Source: Lingula anatina (Eukaryota > Brachiopoda > Lingulata > Lingulida > Lingulidae). From it: DNA of 64,000 nucleotides. The stretch is taken from the NCBI RefSeq assembly GCF_001039355.2, contig NW_019775548.1, positions 20,928-84,927 of the forward strand, read 5' to 3'. Made by a program: the position numbers and the translations under genes. This document shows positions 46,279 to 57,800 of this stretch, in pieces. Under the pieces are notes generated by a model. That model did no database searches. It worked only from the letters and a program-made list of their open reading frames with translations, and was not told the origin of the DNA. Position 1 is the first letter of the stretch, and each line of letters opens with the position of its first letter.

Positions 46279-49200
46279 TCAGGACCTTGGTTACCGAGGT
46301 GAGATAGGTTATAAATATATCTATCATTATCCTTATTTCAGGACCTTGGTTACCGGGGAGAGATAGGCTACCAAACCTTCCTTTATTCCAATGAAGCTGA
46401 CATCAGGAGGGTGTTCATGTTTCTGGTGGATAAACTGCCCAGGGAAAGTGGAGAGGCAGTGGAAGAAACACTAGGTAAGGGCCTGTTTATGAGAAGTTTT
46501 TAGGTCATTGACTGTGAAAAGAAAAGTTAGAAGGACAGGCCTACCCAACTACCAGACTCTGCACCAAGTGATCCCAAATTCACCAGTAGATCAGATTACA
46601 CTACCTGTTTTCAAGGGGTTCAAGGTCTTTTTGGCATAGTGAATTTTATCAAAAATAGACAAGGCATTATTTTGCATTGTGTGAATGTTAATCATCTACT
46701 ATCAAAATGTCTTTTTTGTTTTTGTTTTGATGTTAATATTCACTTTTGTTTCTAAGGTGCTTCACTTTTACTCCAAAGAGCTATCTCGGCTGAGCTTGCC
46801 AGACGTTTAAGCGGCCCGTGGAGTCCCCCATATTGTAAAACAAATAATTTAGTTCTCAGGGGCAAACCAGCTGGTCTAGTCAGAGAGGTAAGGTGGAATG
46901 TCTTTATCTCTGTGAGGTAAAAAACAAACAAACAAGAAAACCAGTAAATCAGTAGAAAAAATTAAATCTTGGAACAACGTTTGTTCTTTGTCATAAAGAG
47001 TCAAGCAGAATGTCAGCTTTATTACATCCAGGTCACTAATACTTGAAATATTCCGGTTGTTTCTTGTTATATCTATTGACCCAATATTTTGTTCTCTAAC
47101 CTAATACTTGCATAGAAATTTTTGTCTGTATATTTTTTGTTTGTTTTAACTCCATAGCTAAGTGAAGTAAAGCATATATGATTGACTTTATAAAATATAT
47201 TTATGTGGAAAAAGTAATTATTGTCTGAAATAAAATGCTACATGTACTATAACCCAGAACATTGTTTCCATGGTAACAGGGGTGCAGTGCTAGTCACAGA
47301 TTTCTTGCCAGAGCTGTTACCGTGCCAACAGGTTGTGGGGACTTGAGCAAAAAAATTCCCAAAGGTAACTTCCTCTTTACACTTCTTTGAATATTACCAG
47401 GGGCAAATCCAGAGATATTTTCTGACAGTCTTCCAAATGATCTTTGTTGATCTGTCCTCTATTTTTAATCATCTTCTGACAGAAAAAAATTAGATGCCCA
47501 TCAATGTAAACTTGATATTCTGAACGTCTTCTGGAAAACCCAGAAGACAGCCTCCATCTCCCCACGATTACTACTAATACTGACTCTGTGACTGAAAATC
47601 TTTTCAAACTTAATTGCTTAATATCTGGAACTGTCAGTAATTTTTGCTTTGAAAAATCTTCAATGACCCTGCACTACATGTATGTTTGGTCCATTGTCAA
47701 GGCTTTTTCACAGCAAGCATCATATCTTACAAGTACTAGTATGTTTTTGAGAGATTTACAGCTTAATAGAGAAGTTTTGTTGGAAGAGATTCTCTTATTA
47801 AATAATAAACAATTGGTAGATACAGGTTTACAGGTAGAAGCAAAAGCAAGAAGTAAAAAAAGAGTTGACCCCTGCAGCATAATTATATGATAAACCTCTT
47901 AAAAATTTGCCACAACGGGTGGAATACTGAGATATAAAACTCAATGTTAAATTGCCCTCATTTTTGACTTATTCCATATCTCATCTGCAATGATTGATTT
48001 CAGTATTTCAAAGATAAGATTGACATCCCTGCAATACTAATGATAACTTCTGACATTTCTGAGATACTAGTAATGACACTGCAATTTTGATAACCCATGA
48101 TAACAATACAGAGATAAATCGATACCTGACCACTTGTAATAAACTTAAACATTGCAGAAGTCAAAGCCTATTATAGCAAAGATTTGCCATTGGTAAGCCA
48201 TCAGCCGCTTCACAAGCATGAACTCGCGCCATCGTTGCTGGAGAAGAACGTGCAGGAAGTGACATCACAGCAGGAGTGGGAGTTGGAATGGAACCAGCAG
48301 GGTCTAGCTTCACGTCTCACGCAACAGGTAAACAAGTAGAAGTAATGTGAAACAGCATGAAATAAATGGTTTAAAGAAGTGATATGATAGTGTGTGTGTG
48401 TGTGTGTGTGCGTGTGTGCACATTTAAACAATTGCAGAACACAGGCTTACTGGTATGTATACAGAGCCAAAGAGAAATGTTGTATTCTAGGTTATCATGC
48501 TGGTCCCTTTATAAAGGGTCTCTTTCCATTGCCGTCTCCTGCTTCTTATGTCTGAAGGTGCATTCACAATGAAACTTAGACCCCATTCCCATAGATTTTA
48601 GATCGATCTATCCCTGTGGGTAGTCTCACTAGATTACTGTCTGCTTAGCCGGCTCGAGCATATGTCCCGCCTACTAAAAGCTGTAGGGGTAATTAATTAT
48701 GTTGCACGCTTGGCTGACTGCAATTTAACGTGAACCCCCAGGGAGTTAGGTCTATCTTAATCTAAATCTCTGGATTAATCTAAATCTATGGGAATGCTCC
48801 CTAAGGTACTATGTACCAGTATTGCAAACTAACTCCATGGGGATTCTCACTGAAGGCAATAAGACTAAAAGATTAACATGCCTCCTTCTGGCATTGAGTA
48901 GAATACAGAAAAACTGGAGATTATACGAGTACATTGGAAACAAGAGGAGACATGTTAATCTGATTGCATTCAGCGAAAATTAGGTCAAACTACTTAGTAC
49001 AGTAATTTCATAGTAAATGCACCCTTGCACTTCTGTTCACTGCCACATCCTGAATGATATTGTGAACAGCAACATGGCAATTGTATATTAACTAGCTCTA
49101 CATTAACAAGATAAAAATAAAAATCATCATACATTTTAAGCTTTGGTCCAATAGTTTTTTTGACAGGTTTTTAATAATCTTTTCTATCAGGAGTACAAAG

Positions 49201-49391
49201 CAAGAAAGAAACAAAGGCTGCAGAAGCGGATTGCTGACCAGTTGCGGCAGGGTGTTCAGCGGGGGGAGGCAGCAGCTTCTGGAACAGCAGACCTCATGCA
49301 ACTTGTGAACTCAATGAGTGATAAAGGGGCTGCAACTTCTAAGACAAAGGGGTCCCGTTTCACACACACAGAGAAACTACAATTTGCTCAG
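44953..49391 (+). CDS. CCDC22: CCDC22 exons 1-7 (copy A)
   Basis: Exons 44953-45002, 45508-45679, 46342-46474, 46757-46887, 47280-47364, 48158-48327 and 49191-49391 encode residues 1-314. The start [16 protein letters not shown] and the stretches [40 protein letters not shown] and [13 protein letters not shown] identify CCDC22. The N-terminal calponin-homology-like (NN-CH) domain, about residues 1-110, contacts COMMD proteins. The whole protein is a core subunit of the CCC part of Commander, which recycles endosomal cargo. Exon 3 has a duplicated acceptor 59 bp upstream (exon-like start at 46283) that is absent from copy B. The contig stops at the N at 49525, within intron 7. In the corrected locus these exons join those listed below for copies B and C. 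Confidence 0.93.
46283..46341 (+). repeat. Tandem duplicate of the CCDC22 exon 3 acceptor
   Basis: TTTCAGGACCTTGGTTACCG occurs twice, with the exon starts at 46283 and 46342. Using the first acceptor would add 59 nt, shift the frame and hit TAG soon after. The duplicate has diverged beyond about 30 nt. Copy B (53942) has a single acceptor, so this is haplotype-specific. Confidence 0.85.
47398..47566. mobile_element. Decayed MITE related to the element at 13568
   Basis: The left end CAGGGGCAAATCCAGAGATA and interior (TTCTGACAGTCTTCCAAAT, CTTCTGGAAAACCCAGAAGA) match the pirin-intron element. The right end is degenerate. It is flanked by ATTAC on both sides (47393-47397 and 47567-47571), a 5-bp target duplication. 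The copy at about 55025 in the duplicated segment shows the insertion predates the divergence of the two copies. Confidence 0.75.
48576..48804. mobile_element. Foldback MITE, TTAGACCCC family, copy 3
   Basis: The ends TTAGACCCCATTCCCATAGA and TCTATGGGAATGCTCCCTAA are complementary with two mismatches. It lies in CCDC22 intron 6 of copy A. It falls in a roughly 430-bp stretch missing from copy B (around 56250), so it is present in only one of the two copies. Confidence 0.8.
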
Positions 49392-49445
49392 GTATGAAGA
49401 ACATATTGTTAATTGTTATTAAATATTATTTGTTTGTATGTTTTT

Positions 49446-49524
49446 ATGTACAGACACAGATGTGTCTGTACATATTGCCATCACCTGCGTCTGTCGTCGC
49501 CGTCGACGCCGTCGCCGTCGCCGT
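49446..49524. other. Copy A contig end: 12-bp perfect hairpin then CGT-rich repeat
   Basis: At about 49446, copy A departs from copy B. A perfect inverted repeat TGTACAGACACA-GA-TGTGTCTGTACA (49447-49472) is followed by CGTCGCCGTCG-type trinucleotide repeats that run into the N. It looks like the left edge of an insertion that the assembly could not cross. Confidence 0.75.
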
Positions 49525-49525
49525 N
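49525..49525. other. Assembly gap (single N)
   Basis: The sequence after this N restarts at a point equivalent to 42161, that is 7.4 kb upstream, inside SCLT1. Confidence 0.95.
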
Positions 49526-49630
49526 TCGAGTCAACCAAATTCCAGCCTAAAGTATTCTTGTTAAAACTAAGGATAAGATTGCAACTCATTTGCACTATTA
49601 GATATGAACAGATTTGAAACTTCAACTCAC

Positions 49631-49845
49631 AGCCATTGCCTGTGTCTCCAGATGTCTAAACCGTGGATCATTTCTGGAGTCCTCAATCTGCTGCTCCAGG
49701 CGTTCCACCTCCTGACACGCCTCCTGCCACATCTGAACGGCAGACTCTTTCTCCTATTACAGTACAAAAATATGTAAATGTTATTGGTCTCACTGACCTC
49801 AACACTTATGCACATCCTTTTCTCTTTGCTTTTTTTCCTTTTATT

Positions 49846-49896
<51 letters not shown>

Positions 49897-52102
49897 TCTA
49901 TTTTTGGGTGATTTTTTTAAATTTGATAAGCAACAGATGCACCAACTCTATAAAGTATAAAGTTGGCAAATCAGTATTACGGACTGTTTTGTTTTGCTAA
50001 CAAGAAGCTGGTACTTGTAAAATTCTGCTTATGAAATGTTTGATATGTCAACTGTTTGCAAATTTAAAGTATTATAAAAGTAGCACAAAGGAAGAGTCCA
50101 AAGATGGCAATGCTGGGTAAGCAAAGATTAGATGATTGTATTGTTTAAATTCAACTTGTCAAAATGATTGTTCTATAGATCTGTCATTTTGAACAACATG
50201 TTTCCAGAAAAGACATCTTACAACAAAAAGAAAAACTAATTAATACCTGTAAAGCAGCCATGATTTGCTGCTGTAGGTTTTCCAAAACCTCATCATCTTC
50301 TCCAGTGCTTGGCTTCAAGGCCTCTGAATCAAAGTCCTCTAACTGATGTTGAATATTCTCCTTCAACTCCCTTGTCAGCCTAGGAAGAATGAAAATTGAA
50401 AATACAATGATATATGTTTCCTTATCAAATAAATTTTAATTCAAAGAAATCAGCAATGCTACAGTTATTCACAACACTTTTCCCATACCCCCCTGATATA
50501 AATTAATGTTAAACATGGTATATCTTTTCACCATGATAAAGATGAAGCACTGTTTCTTTGAGAACATTCCTCCTACCTTTTGTTTTCAGATACCAATCTC
50601 TCTAGATGTGACTTAAGTTCTCCAATTTCTCCCTAAAATGGTGAAAGAAAAATTTTATGAATGAGAAAAATACTCAGTGAAGAACAATAGATGAAAATGA
50701 GGAGAGAGAAAGAGAGAGAGAGAGAAATGAGAGGGGGGAGAGAGAAAGACAGAGAGAGGAGGGGGTAGCAAGAGGTAAAAAGTACATCTGAATCAGAATT
50801 TGAGAATTTCAAACTTAAACACTAGAATATAAATTGACTACCTTATAGCGTTCAATCTCTCTCCTAAGCTGTTGAATTACACTGTCATATTCCACCACTA
50901 AAGGTGACAACAAGCTGAAATACACCAGGAAAAAATATCAATAAGTGAGACCTTGAATATTATAAAAACCTTCGAGAAAGATAATTTGATGTCTTTTTAT
51001 TTAACCAGAGGGCACCATATAGGGTGGTGAAACAAGACAATGTTACAAAACCCACTGTCTACCAATACAAGTACTAGTAAGTGTGACTTTTTTTTTCATT
51101 AAAGGCAACAAAATCAACTTCTCTCAACATCAATAATTTTCTTAATTTCTGATGCACCTACCTTTTATCAGAAAACCAAGGTGGAGAAGCATCACTGCCT
51201 TTTCCCTAAAAACGAAACATTGACATAGCTCATTAACATGACCTACAACCATTTATGTCAACTTGCTGCAACCTATCTGTGATGACTCCTCTGAAAGAGA
51301 CAGACATGGTCTCCCAAAGCACAGCTGAGCTAGAAAACCAACTAGTATGTGGACAGATTATAATTCAATAGCATCACTTGCTGTTTACTTAGAATAAATA
51401 AAACATTCTATAATACAGAGCACATAAGAAATAAATTGCAAATCACTACAGACAATGTATTTGCAGCATCTAGATCTACCGAACCAATTAGACTGCATTT
51501 GTTACATTTTGTAATAAAAGACTTTTTTTATTATTTAAACCCATCTTCCATGGCAGCAAAATTTTGTATCTATTGCATGTCTTTTAATCAAACTTGAGTT
51601 TTTCAATTAGACAAGACTTACTGGCTGTAGACTTAGAGGAGGATACTGAGACTGATACTGGCTGAGGACATCATTCAACCGTCTCACTGGAAGGAAAATA
51701 GACAGCGAAATATTTGAACTGTACATATTTGTAAACATAGATTTTGTTGAACAACCACAGTGTTTCAAATATAATCTTTTTCACTGACATAACTACATCT
51801 GCTCCATTTAAATTCTAACGCAAAAAAGCACAGAAAAAGCTACTGGTAGGTGAAACCTTTTAAAAGATTCAGACAAAGGACCTCTAATCCCAAGGCAGGC
51901 AAGATGAAGCTGACGGTATCCTTATTCAGAGGGCATAGAAACCAAATTTGCAAGGTATGTTTTATCTTTATTCCTCCGTTAATCTTCTTACACAGTTAAA
52001 TTACAGAAAACAAGTGTTCAAAAACATATTCTGTTTAACTAAATGAATGAAAGGTTAGACGCTACCTTGATCGCGTAAAAAGCTCACTTCTTCGGACGCC
52101 AT
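49631..52102 (-). CDS. SCLT1: SCLT1 exons 1-7, second copy (truncated by gap)
   Basis: Exons 52066-52102, 51622-51686, 51162-51205, 50842-50914, 50577-50632, 50247-50379 and 49631-49753 match the first seven exons of the complete gene. They have identical lengths, phases and splice sites and no stop codon. The copy ends because the contig begins at 49526, just inside intron 7, not because of a biological truncation. Treat as the alternative allele of the gene at 35615-44597 unless read data show otherwise. A 118-bp insertion in the intron between exons 3 and 4 (50990-51107) is absent from the other copy. Confidence 0.85.
49842..49897. repeat. (TTTA)n microsatellite
   Basis: About 14 TTTA units in copy B. 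The equivalent place in copy A (about 42476-42496) has a short TTAA run instead, an allele-like length difference. Confidence 0.9.
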
Positions 52103-52456
52103 TCCTGAAAATTAAAATTTCTATTCACTCTTTCTTTGTTAAGTTATTTCACTGGTCAATATAACCGACTAAGTTAAATGAATAAGATAGATTCATCACC
52201 AAACGGTCAACGACCTTCACAACAAAAATTTGAGCAATCCGCCATTACTGTAAACAAAGTAGGCACGGAGTTTATTATGACGTCACAAAAACGAGTATTA
52301 TCTCATTTTAGCAAATAAAAGTCTATAAAATCCACAGAAAATATACCACTTTCATTCAATTTTATTTCAAGATTTTATGATATCTCACTCACATAGAAAT
52401 GATGTATTTTTATTTATTCCATGCGAGATTAATTCCAAGTCACATGACAGTGCAAA
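52103..52456. promoter_or_regulatory. Bidirectional SCLT1/CCDC22 promoter, second copy
   Basis: Nearly identical to 44598-44952 (354 against 355 bp), with TGACGTCA retained at 52278-52285. Confidence 0.6.
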
Positions 52457-54800
52457 ATGGAGGAGGTGGATAACATCATTATCCACTCTTTACGAAGTAT
52501 AGGCTGGTAAGATATCGTGTTTAAGTTTGATGCATCTGTCATAGAAAAAAATATAATTGCCTTGATATCACTTCTTGTATTTACGCATCAAGGGAGCTCT
52601 GGGACGGCAATGTAATATGATAATGCACGTTTCAAACCGAGAGTTTCCTGTCGGCGGTCTGTTGAATGGTCGGCGTACAACATGCATCAACGCAACAGTG
52701 CCGCTGTACCAAGGAATATGTGGCCCATTTTTGTCGTGGCATTTCTCACCGTTTGTGACAAAATCACTTGAAGTTCACTTTCATGTCTAAAATGTTAGTT
52801 ATACAACAAGTATAGTATCCATGTTTTGGCTTATAAATGTCATGATGATTTTATTACCCTTTATTAAGTTCAGAAAAGGTAGGTCGCCTCCCCCCCTAAA
52901 AATATACACTTCTGCCAAATAAGGTTCATCTGATTACTGAGAATGAAAATCAGCACATTTTGATTATTTGGGAATGTAGCTGATTAAACAGTTGCCTTTG
53001 AATAATTATAAATTCTTTTTAGTTCCATAGATGAAAGCGTAGAAAGCTTACACCAGTTCAATACAGAGGTGATAGTAGAGGCCGCAGTAAAATGTCTCCG
53101 CGTGATCAGTGGCCTGACGGAGCTGCCCACCAGTTTGCCACCTGGCATGTCAGCACGCTTCAGACTGGGCACGACGTTAGCACAAGCCTTAACAGTAAGT
53201 CTGTCATGTCAAGTCTACAGGGAAAAGGATCAATAATAAGCTTTTTAGTGCAGTTCATATACCAACCCTGGGGTAGTGCTAGCAGTTTTTTCACTTAGCC
53301 AAATCACCACATTTTTGTCAATTTGTTATCAAAATAGTTATAATTTGGTTAAAACATGTCAAAGCAAGCCCTTTTTCTTTAGCCAATTTAAGTCAGTTTT
53401 GGCAAGTGTTAGCGCTACCCCAGCAACAAGAAATTGACTTTAAACGGTTGTATAAATTCTGCATGGTTTAACCATTGCTTCCTGCTCAGTGTATATACTT
53501 TTAAGACATGGGTGAACAGAAGTTATAAGTTCCCTGTTGATCTGAATCAACAAAAAAGGCTGATATGCTACTCCACAATTGAAACACAGAGACTCAAGTA
53601 ATGCTTTGCTTACAAAACAAATGGATTTTGATATCTTTCAGATAATCATTTGGTATAACATTATAGTATTCCAGTATCTTCAAATAAGTGTATAAACATT
53701 AATTGGATATGATATTTTATGTAATTGAGTATTTTATTTTAATTTTAATTGGTATGCTTTCAAATTTTTAATGTATTATCCATACTTTTAGTGATTTATT
53801 TAAGGATTTTTATTGGTTATTTTAGGAGTATATTTTACAATTTTAAGTTTTAATATGTTATACTGTACATAGCCCTGAGATGAATGTATAGCATAGTGTT
53901 AAAGAACTTTATAATTATAAGTATCATGATCATCATTTCAGGACCTTGGTTACCGGGGAGAGATAGGCTACCAGACCTTCCTTTATTCCAATGAAGCTGA
54001 CATCAGGAGGGTGTTCATGTTTCTGGTAGATAAACTGCCCAGGGAAAGTGGAGAGGCAGTGGAAGAAACATTAGGTAAGGGCCTGTTTATGAGAAGTTTT
54101 TTAGGTCATTGACTGTGAAAAGAAAAGTTGGAAGGACAGGCCTACCCAACTACCAGACTCTGCACCAAATGATCCCAAATTCACCAGTAGATCAGATCAC
54201 ACTACCCGTTTTCAAGGTGTACAAGGTTTTCTTGGCATAGTGAATTTTATCAAAAATAGATATAGCATTGTTTTTCATAGTGTGAATGTTAATCATTCAC
54301 TATCAAAACATCTTTCTTGTTTGTGTTTTGATGTTAATTTTCACTTTTGTTTCTAAGGTGCTTCACTTTTACTCCAAAGAGCTATCTCGGCTGAGCTTGC
54401 CAGACGTTTAAGCGGCCCGTGGAGTCCCCCATATTGTAAAACAAATAATTTAGTTCTCAGGGGCAAACCAGCTGGTCTAGTCAGAGAGGTAAGGTGAAAT
54501 GTCTTCATCTCTGTGAGATAAAAAAACAAACAAACAAGAAAACCAGTAAATCAGTAGAAAAAATTAAATCTTGGAACGACATTTGTTCTTTGTCACAAAG
54601 AGTCAAGCAGAATGTCAGCTTTATTACCCCAGTACATCCAGGTCACTGATACTTGAAATATTCAGGTTGTTTCTTGTTATATCTATTGACCCAATATTTT
54701 GTTCTCTAACCTAATACTTGCATAGAAATTTTTGTCTGTAGATTTTTTGTTTGTTTTAACTCCATAGCTAAGTGAAGTAAAGCATATATGATTGACTTTA

Positions 54801-54839
<39 letters not shown>

Positions 54840-57800
54840 GAAAAAGAAATAATTGTCTAAAACTAAATGTTAGTATAACCCAGAATGTTGTTTCCATGGT
54901 AACAGGGGTGCAGTGCTAGTCACAGGTTTCTTGCCAGAGCTGTTACCATGCCAACAGGGTGTGGGGACTTGAGCAAAAAAATTCCCAAAGGTAACTTCCT
55001 CTTTACACTTCTTTGAATATTACCAGGGGCAAATCCAGAGATATTTTCTGACAGTCTTCCAAATTATCTTTGTTGATCTGTCCTCTACTTTTAAGCATCT
55101 TCTGACAGAAAAAAATTAGATGCCCATCAATGTAAACTTGATATTCTGAACGTCTTCTGGAAAACCCAGAAGACAGCCTCCATCTACCCATGATTACTAC
55201 TAATACCAGGGGTGTAACCAGACCATTTAAAATTGTACGCACAGATTTTGAAAATTCTCAGGTACGATTATATTCCGTGAAAAATACACTGAATTTATGA
55301 AGAATAATATCATGGTTGGCTCAAAAAATTGTACGCACAGTGCATCCGTGCGTATGCCTGGTTACGCCCCTGAATACTGACTCTGTGACTGAAAATCTTT
55401 TCAAACTTGATTGCTTAATATCTGGAACTGTCAGTAATTTTTGCTTTGAAAATTCTTAAATGACCCTGCACTACATGTATGTTTGGTCCATTGTCAAGGC
55501 TTTTTCACAGCAAGCATCATTTCTTACAAGTACTAGTATGTTTTTGAGAGATTTACAGCTTAATAGAGAAGTTTTGTTGGAAGAGATTCTCTTATTAAAT
55601 AATTAACACATGGTAGATACAGGTTTACAGGTAGAAGCAAACTGGTAAAAAAAGAGTTGATCCCTGCAGCATAATTATATGATAAACCTCTTAAAAATTG
55701 GCTACAACGGGTGGAATACTGAGATATAAAACTCAATGTGAAATTGCCCTCATTTTTGACTTATTCCATATCTCATCTGCAATGATTGATTTCAGTATTT
55801 CAAAGATAAGATTGAAATCCCTGCAATACTAATGATAACTTCTGACATTTCTCAGATTATGACACATCACAATTTTGATAACCCATGATAACAATTCGGA
55901 GATAAATCGATACCTGACCACTTGTAATATAAACTTAAACATTGCAGAAATCAAAGCCTATTATAGCAAAGATTTGCCATTGGTAAGCCATCAGCCGCTT
56001 CACAAACATGAACTTGCGCCATCGTTGCTGGAGAAGAACGCGCAGGAAGTGACATCACAGCAGGAGTGGGAGTTTGAATGGAACCAGCAGGGCCTGGCCT
56101 CCCGCCTCACACAACAGGTAAACAAGTAGAAGTAATGTGAAACAGCAGATGCATGAAATTAGTGGTTTAAAAAAGTGATGTTACAGTGTGTGTGTGTGTG
56201 TGTGTGTGTTTAGACAAATGCAGAACACAGGCTTACTGGTATGTGTACAGAGCCGCTGTATGTATACCGCTTCCTCCTGCCATTGAGTAGAATACAGAAA
56301 AGCTAGAGATACTAAAAATACGTTGGAAATAAGAAGAGACATGTTAAACTAATTGCATTCAGTGGAGTTAGGTCGAACTACCTGGTATGATATTTTCATA
56401 GTGAATGCACCCTTACACTTCTGTTCACTGACACATCCTGACTGATATTGTAAACAGCAATGTGGTAATCGTATATTAAGTCTACATTGATAAGATGAAA
56501 ATAAAAATCATACTTTTTTAGTTGTGGTCTAATAGTTTTCTTGACAGGTTTTTTATAATCTTTTCTTTCAGGAGTACAAAGCAAGAAAGAAACAAAGGCT
56601 GCAGAAGCGGATTGCTGACCAGTTACGCCAGGGTGTTCAAAGGGGTGAGGCAGCAGCTTCTGGAACAGCAGACCTCATGCAACTTGTGAACTCAATGAGT
56701 GATAAAGGGGCTGCAACTTCCAAGACAAAGGGGTCCCGTTTCACACACACAGAGAAACTACAATTTGCTCAGGTATGAAGTACATTTTGTTAATTGTTAT
56801 TAAATATTATTTGTTTGTATGTTTTTTTATAAGTGACTGCTTGTATTTTATTATGTCCTTACACCTGTTATTCAGTTAAAACCATGTAAATTTAAAACTT
56901 ATTAATTACTGGTATGTTATTGATGCATAAAGTTCTTTAGATAGGTTTCAGAGCTTTGAAATACATGTTACTTCATTGCTTTTGAATAATATTGTTAATT
57001 TTTTTTTTTTTTTTGCATCATTAATAGGTTTTTCTTGCTAATACCAATTTTCTTTGTTTTTTTCTTTTTAAATTGCTCTCTATTTTAATAATATGGTGTT
57101 GAAATGTGAAATTTGATAATGTATGTTGTGCTTATTATATTTTGAAATTATCATGATCATTGTTACTTTTTTCTTTTAAATGTTTTAGAATATTTTCTCC
57201 ATAAATATCCGTGGTTTAGTGACATTTTATTTTCTGTATTGTATATGTGTATGTAACGACAGGATGCAGAAAAAGCTGCTGCACAGATTGGTGTAGAAGG
57301 ACCAAAAGCTGAAACAGAAGAGGTACAGAAAAGTGCATTTTATGTAATTCTTTTGTGTCTATTACTTTATTGAAATGCCAGTTGACTAAATATATTTTTG
57401 GTACATTTTAGTCATGGACATTTTGGTGGTACTTTGTTTTCTTCTCATTGAATGTGGATATATTTATTGTGATAATATGTTCTCAGTTTTATTACAAGCA
57501 AATGATGTAATATGCAGTTACTTATTTGTAACAAAATGAAGCTTCTTACATTACATCTATGTATAACTGACACACCCATCAATAGCAATAGTCGTTTATT
57601 CTGTGCTGCTTCCCAGTAATCATTCCATAAGTATTTGCATAGATTTGTATAATTGTTGTTAAGTTGTTATGACTAGTGTAGAGAGCCTGTAAAATGTAAC
57701 GTGTACACATTATAGTGCTCAATAAAGATTATTATATAATATTGGATTACATAATTTAAAAGTCTTTTGTAAAATATGAAAGATGAAGAACTTTAATCAT

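Larger units (their letters stand above)
42161..49445. repeat. Large duplicated segment, copy A (SCLT1 5' half and CCDC22 exons 1-7)
   Basis: Matches 49528-56824 collinearly over more than 7 kb, with both genes in the same arrangement. The differences are scattered substitutions plus discrete insertions: in copy B a 118-bp block at 50990-51107, a MITE at 53268 and a MITE at 55207; in copy A about 430 bp including the MITE at 48576. Confidence 0.93.
49528..56824. repeat. Large duplicated segment, copy B
   Basis: Counterpart of 42161-49445, beginning two bases after the N. Coding differences in CCDC22 are mostly synonymous, with a few conservative changes (Val/Met in exon 5; Val/Ile, Val/Ala and Leu/Phe in exon 6). 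Confidence 0.93.
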
